From Salinisphaera sp. UBA6602 (GTDB lineage: Bacteria; Pseudomonadota; Gammaproteobacteria; Nevskiales; Salinisphaeraceae): DNA of 7,245 nucleotides. Positions 7,012 through 7,245 of the stretch are shown piece by piece. The stretch lies in assembly GCA_002433465.1 (NCBI GenBank), contig DJIE01000020.1, positions 5,485-12,729 on the forward strand, written 5' to 3'. The notes below the pieces were generated by a model. The model was not told where the DNA came from and ran no database searches. It was given only the letters and a program-made list of their open reading frames with translations. The translations under genes and the position numbers were made by a program. Position 1 is the first letter of the stretch. Each line of letters opens with the position of its first letter.

Positions 7012-7044
7012 AAAAAAGCCCGCCGCGTATGAACGCTGCGGGCT
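7012..7044 (-). terminator. Rho-independent terminator for leftward transcription
   Basis: Read on the - strand, AGCCCGC (7044-7038) pairs with GCGGGCT (7023-7017). After one mismatch, a further GCG/CGC (7036-7034 with 7027-7025) pairs around a six-base loop. A run of six T (7017-7012, counting the last stem base) follows at once. This is a textbook intrinsic terminator. On the + strand the same hairpin is preceded by A and followed by GTATACC, so it should not stop fliR transcripts efficiently. It implies a gene or RNA transcribed leftward from beyond 7044. None is visible between 7045 and the window edge. Confidence 0.8.
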
Positions 7045-7068
7045 GTATACCGGCGCCTGGCAGTACTA

Positions 7069-7245
7069 GGGAAGCTCTGCATAACCTCTCGCGGATCGCG
7101 TTCGCCCTGGAAAGACTTTCAAGGTCAAATGCGTTGCGACAAGGCGCCCGAGCGCAGCGCCTGCCTCATTGGCAGGTCAAGCTCGGCAACGCAGTCGCGG
7201 CGCATTTGAGGCCGAACCCCTTCGGGGCCGGGGCTTTGCGCGCGC
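7069..7245. mobile_element. Possible end of an insertion sequence or MITE, truncated by window
   Basis: From GGGAAGCTCTGCATAACC at 7069-7086 to the window edge the sequence is non-coding and dense in inverted repeats. The opening bases look to me like the terminal inverted repeat of an IS, perhaps IS4/IS5-like. This is recalled resemblance, not a search result. A CTAG lies at 7066-7069, at the apparent junction, and such short palindromes are common targets. Minor near-palindromes are at 7090-7100 and 7110-7120. An 85-base nested hairpin is at 7125-7209 and a GC-rich hairpin at 7212-7225. No transposase reading frame begins before the edge. The opposite end, expected to read as the reverse complement of the opening, is not in the window. 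Confidence 0.4.
7125..7209 (+). repeat. Long nested hairpin (three stacked stems)
   Basis: The outer stem pairs 7125-7140 with 7194-7209: 16 pairs without a bulge, 14 Watson-Crick and two adjacent U-G wobbles (7134-7135 with 7199-7200) if transcribed on the + strand. After a seven-by-seven internal loop, 7148-7153 pairs with 7181-7186 (CCGAGC/GCTCGG). Inside that, 7160-7165 pairs with 7171-7176 (CCTGCC/GGCAGG) around the loop TCATT. On the - strand RNA the two wobbles become C-A mismatches, so the + strand RNA folds better. It could be a subterminal structure of a mobile element, a REP-like unit or a structured RNA. The pairing is directly visible; the role is not. Confidence 0.7.

Noticed and set aside
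7012..7044. Reading this hairpin as the fliR operon terminator
   Set aside because: On the + strand the hairpin is followed by GTATACC rather than T; the T-run lies on the leftward side only.
7125..7244. Leftward open frame running from the window edge to a stop at 7127-7125
   Set aside because: It runs through the nested hairpin; open frames across such structured repeats are usually spurious, and the short Arg/Leu/Ala-rich product matches nothing I know.
1..7245. CRISPR array, tRNA or rRNA gene, toxin-antitoxin pair or defence system
   Set aside because: No regularly spaced long repeats, no cloverleaf or rRNA sequence, and no accessory genes; the coding part is filled by flagellar genes.

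Overview
The window is a stretch of a flagellar biosynthesis locus from a GC-rich proteobacterium. The gene order fliI-fliJ-fliK-fliL-fliM-fliN-fliO-fliP-fliQ-fliR, all on the + strand, and the protein motifs fit a gammaproteobacterium. I cannot name the genus from sequence alone. All ten genes are recognisable, and nine are complete. No gene shows a frameshift or internal stop.

Layout: bases 1-363 are the 3' end of fliI (export ATPase). It is followed almost without a gap by fliJ (365-811) and then fliK (838-2382). An 85-base gap with two short inverted repeats separates this block from fliL (2468-2953). From there fliM, fliN, fliO, fliP, fliQ and fliR run to 6815 with gaps of at most 15 bases. 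fliM/fliN and fliN/fliO overlap as ATGA, and fliO/fliP as TGATG, which suggests translational coupling. The fliK-fliL gap lies where enteric bacteria split fliFGHIJK from fliLMNOPQR, but I see no convincing promoter in it.

How the genes work together: FliI and FliJ are the cytoplasmic energising parts of the flagellar type III export apparatus. FliP, FliQ and FliR form its membrane export gate, and FliO helps FliP assemble. FliK is exported, measures hook length and triggers the switch from hook/rod to filament substrates. FliM and FliN form the C-ring, which sets rotation direction and receives the chemotaxis signal. FliL sits at the stator.

The last 430 bases (6816-7245) carry no gene I can support. 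flhB, which follows fliR in many relatives, does not start within them. They hold short GC-rich repeats, a clear intrinsic terminator pointing left (- strand, 7012-7044), and, from about 7069 to the window edge, a non-coding, strongly self-complementary element. Its start resembles the end of an insertion sequence or MITE, and it contains an 85-base nested hairpin. This tail is the least ordinary part of the window. The coding part is a standard flagellar operon, and I found no new biological system in it.
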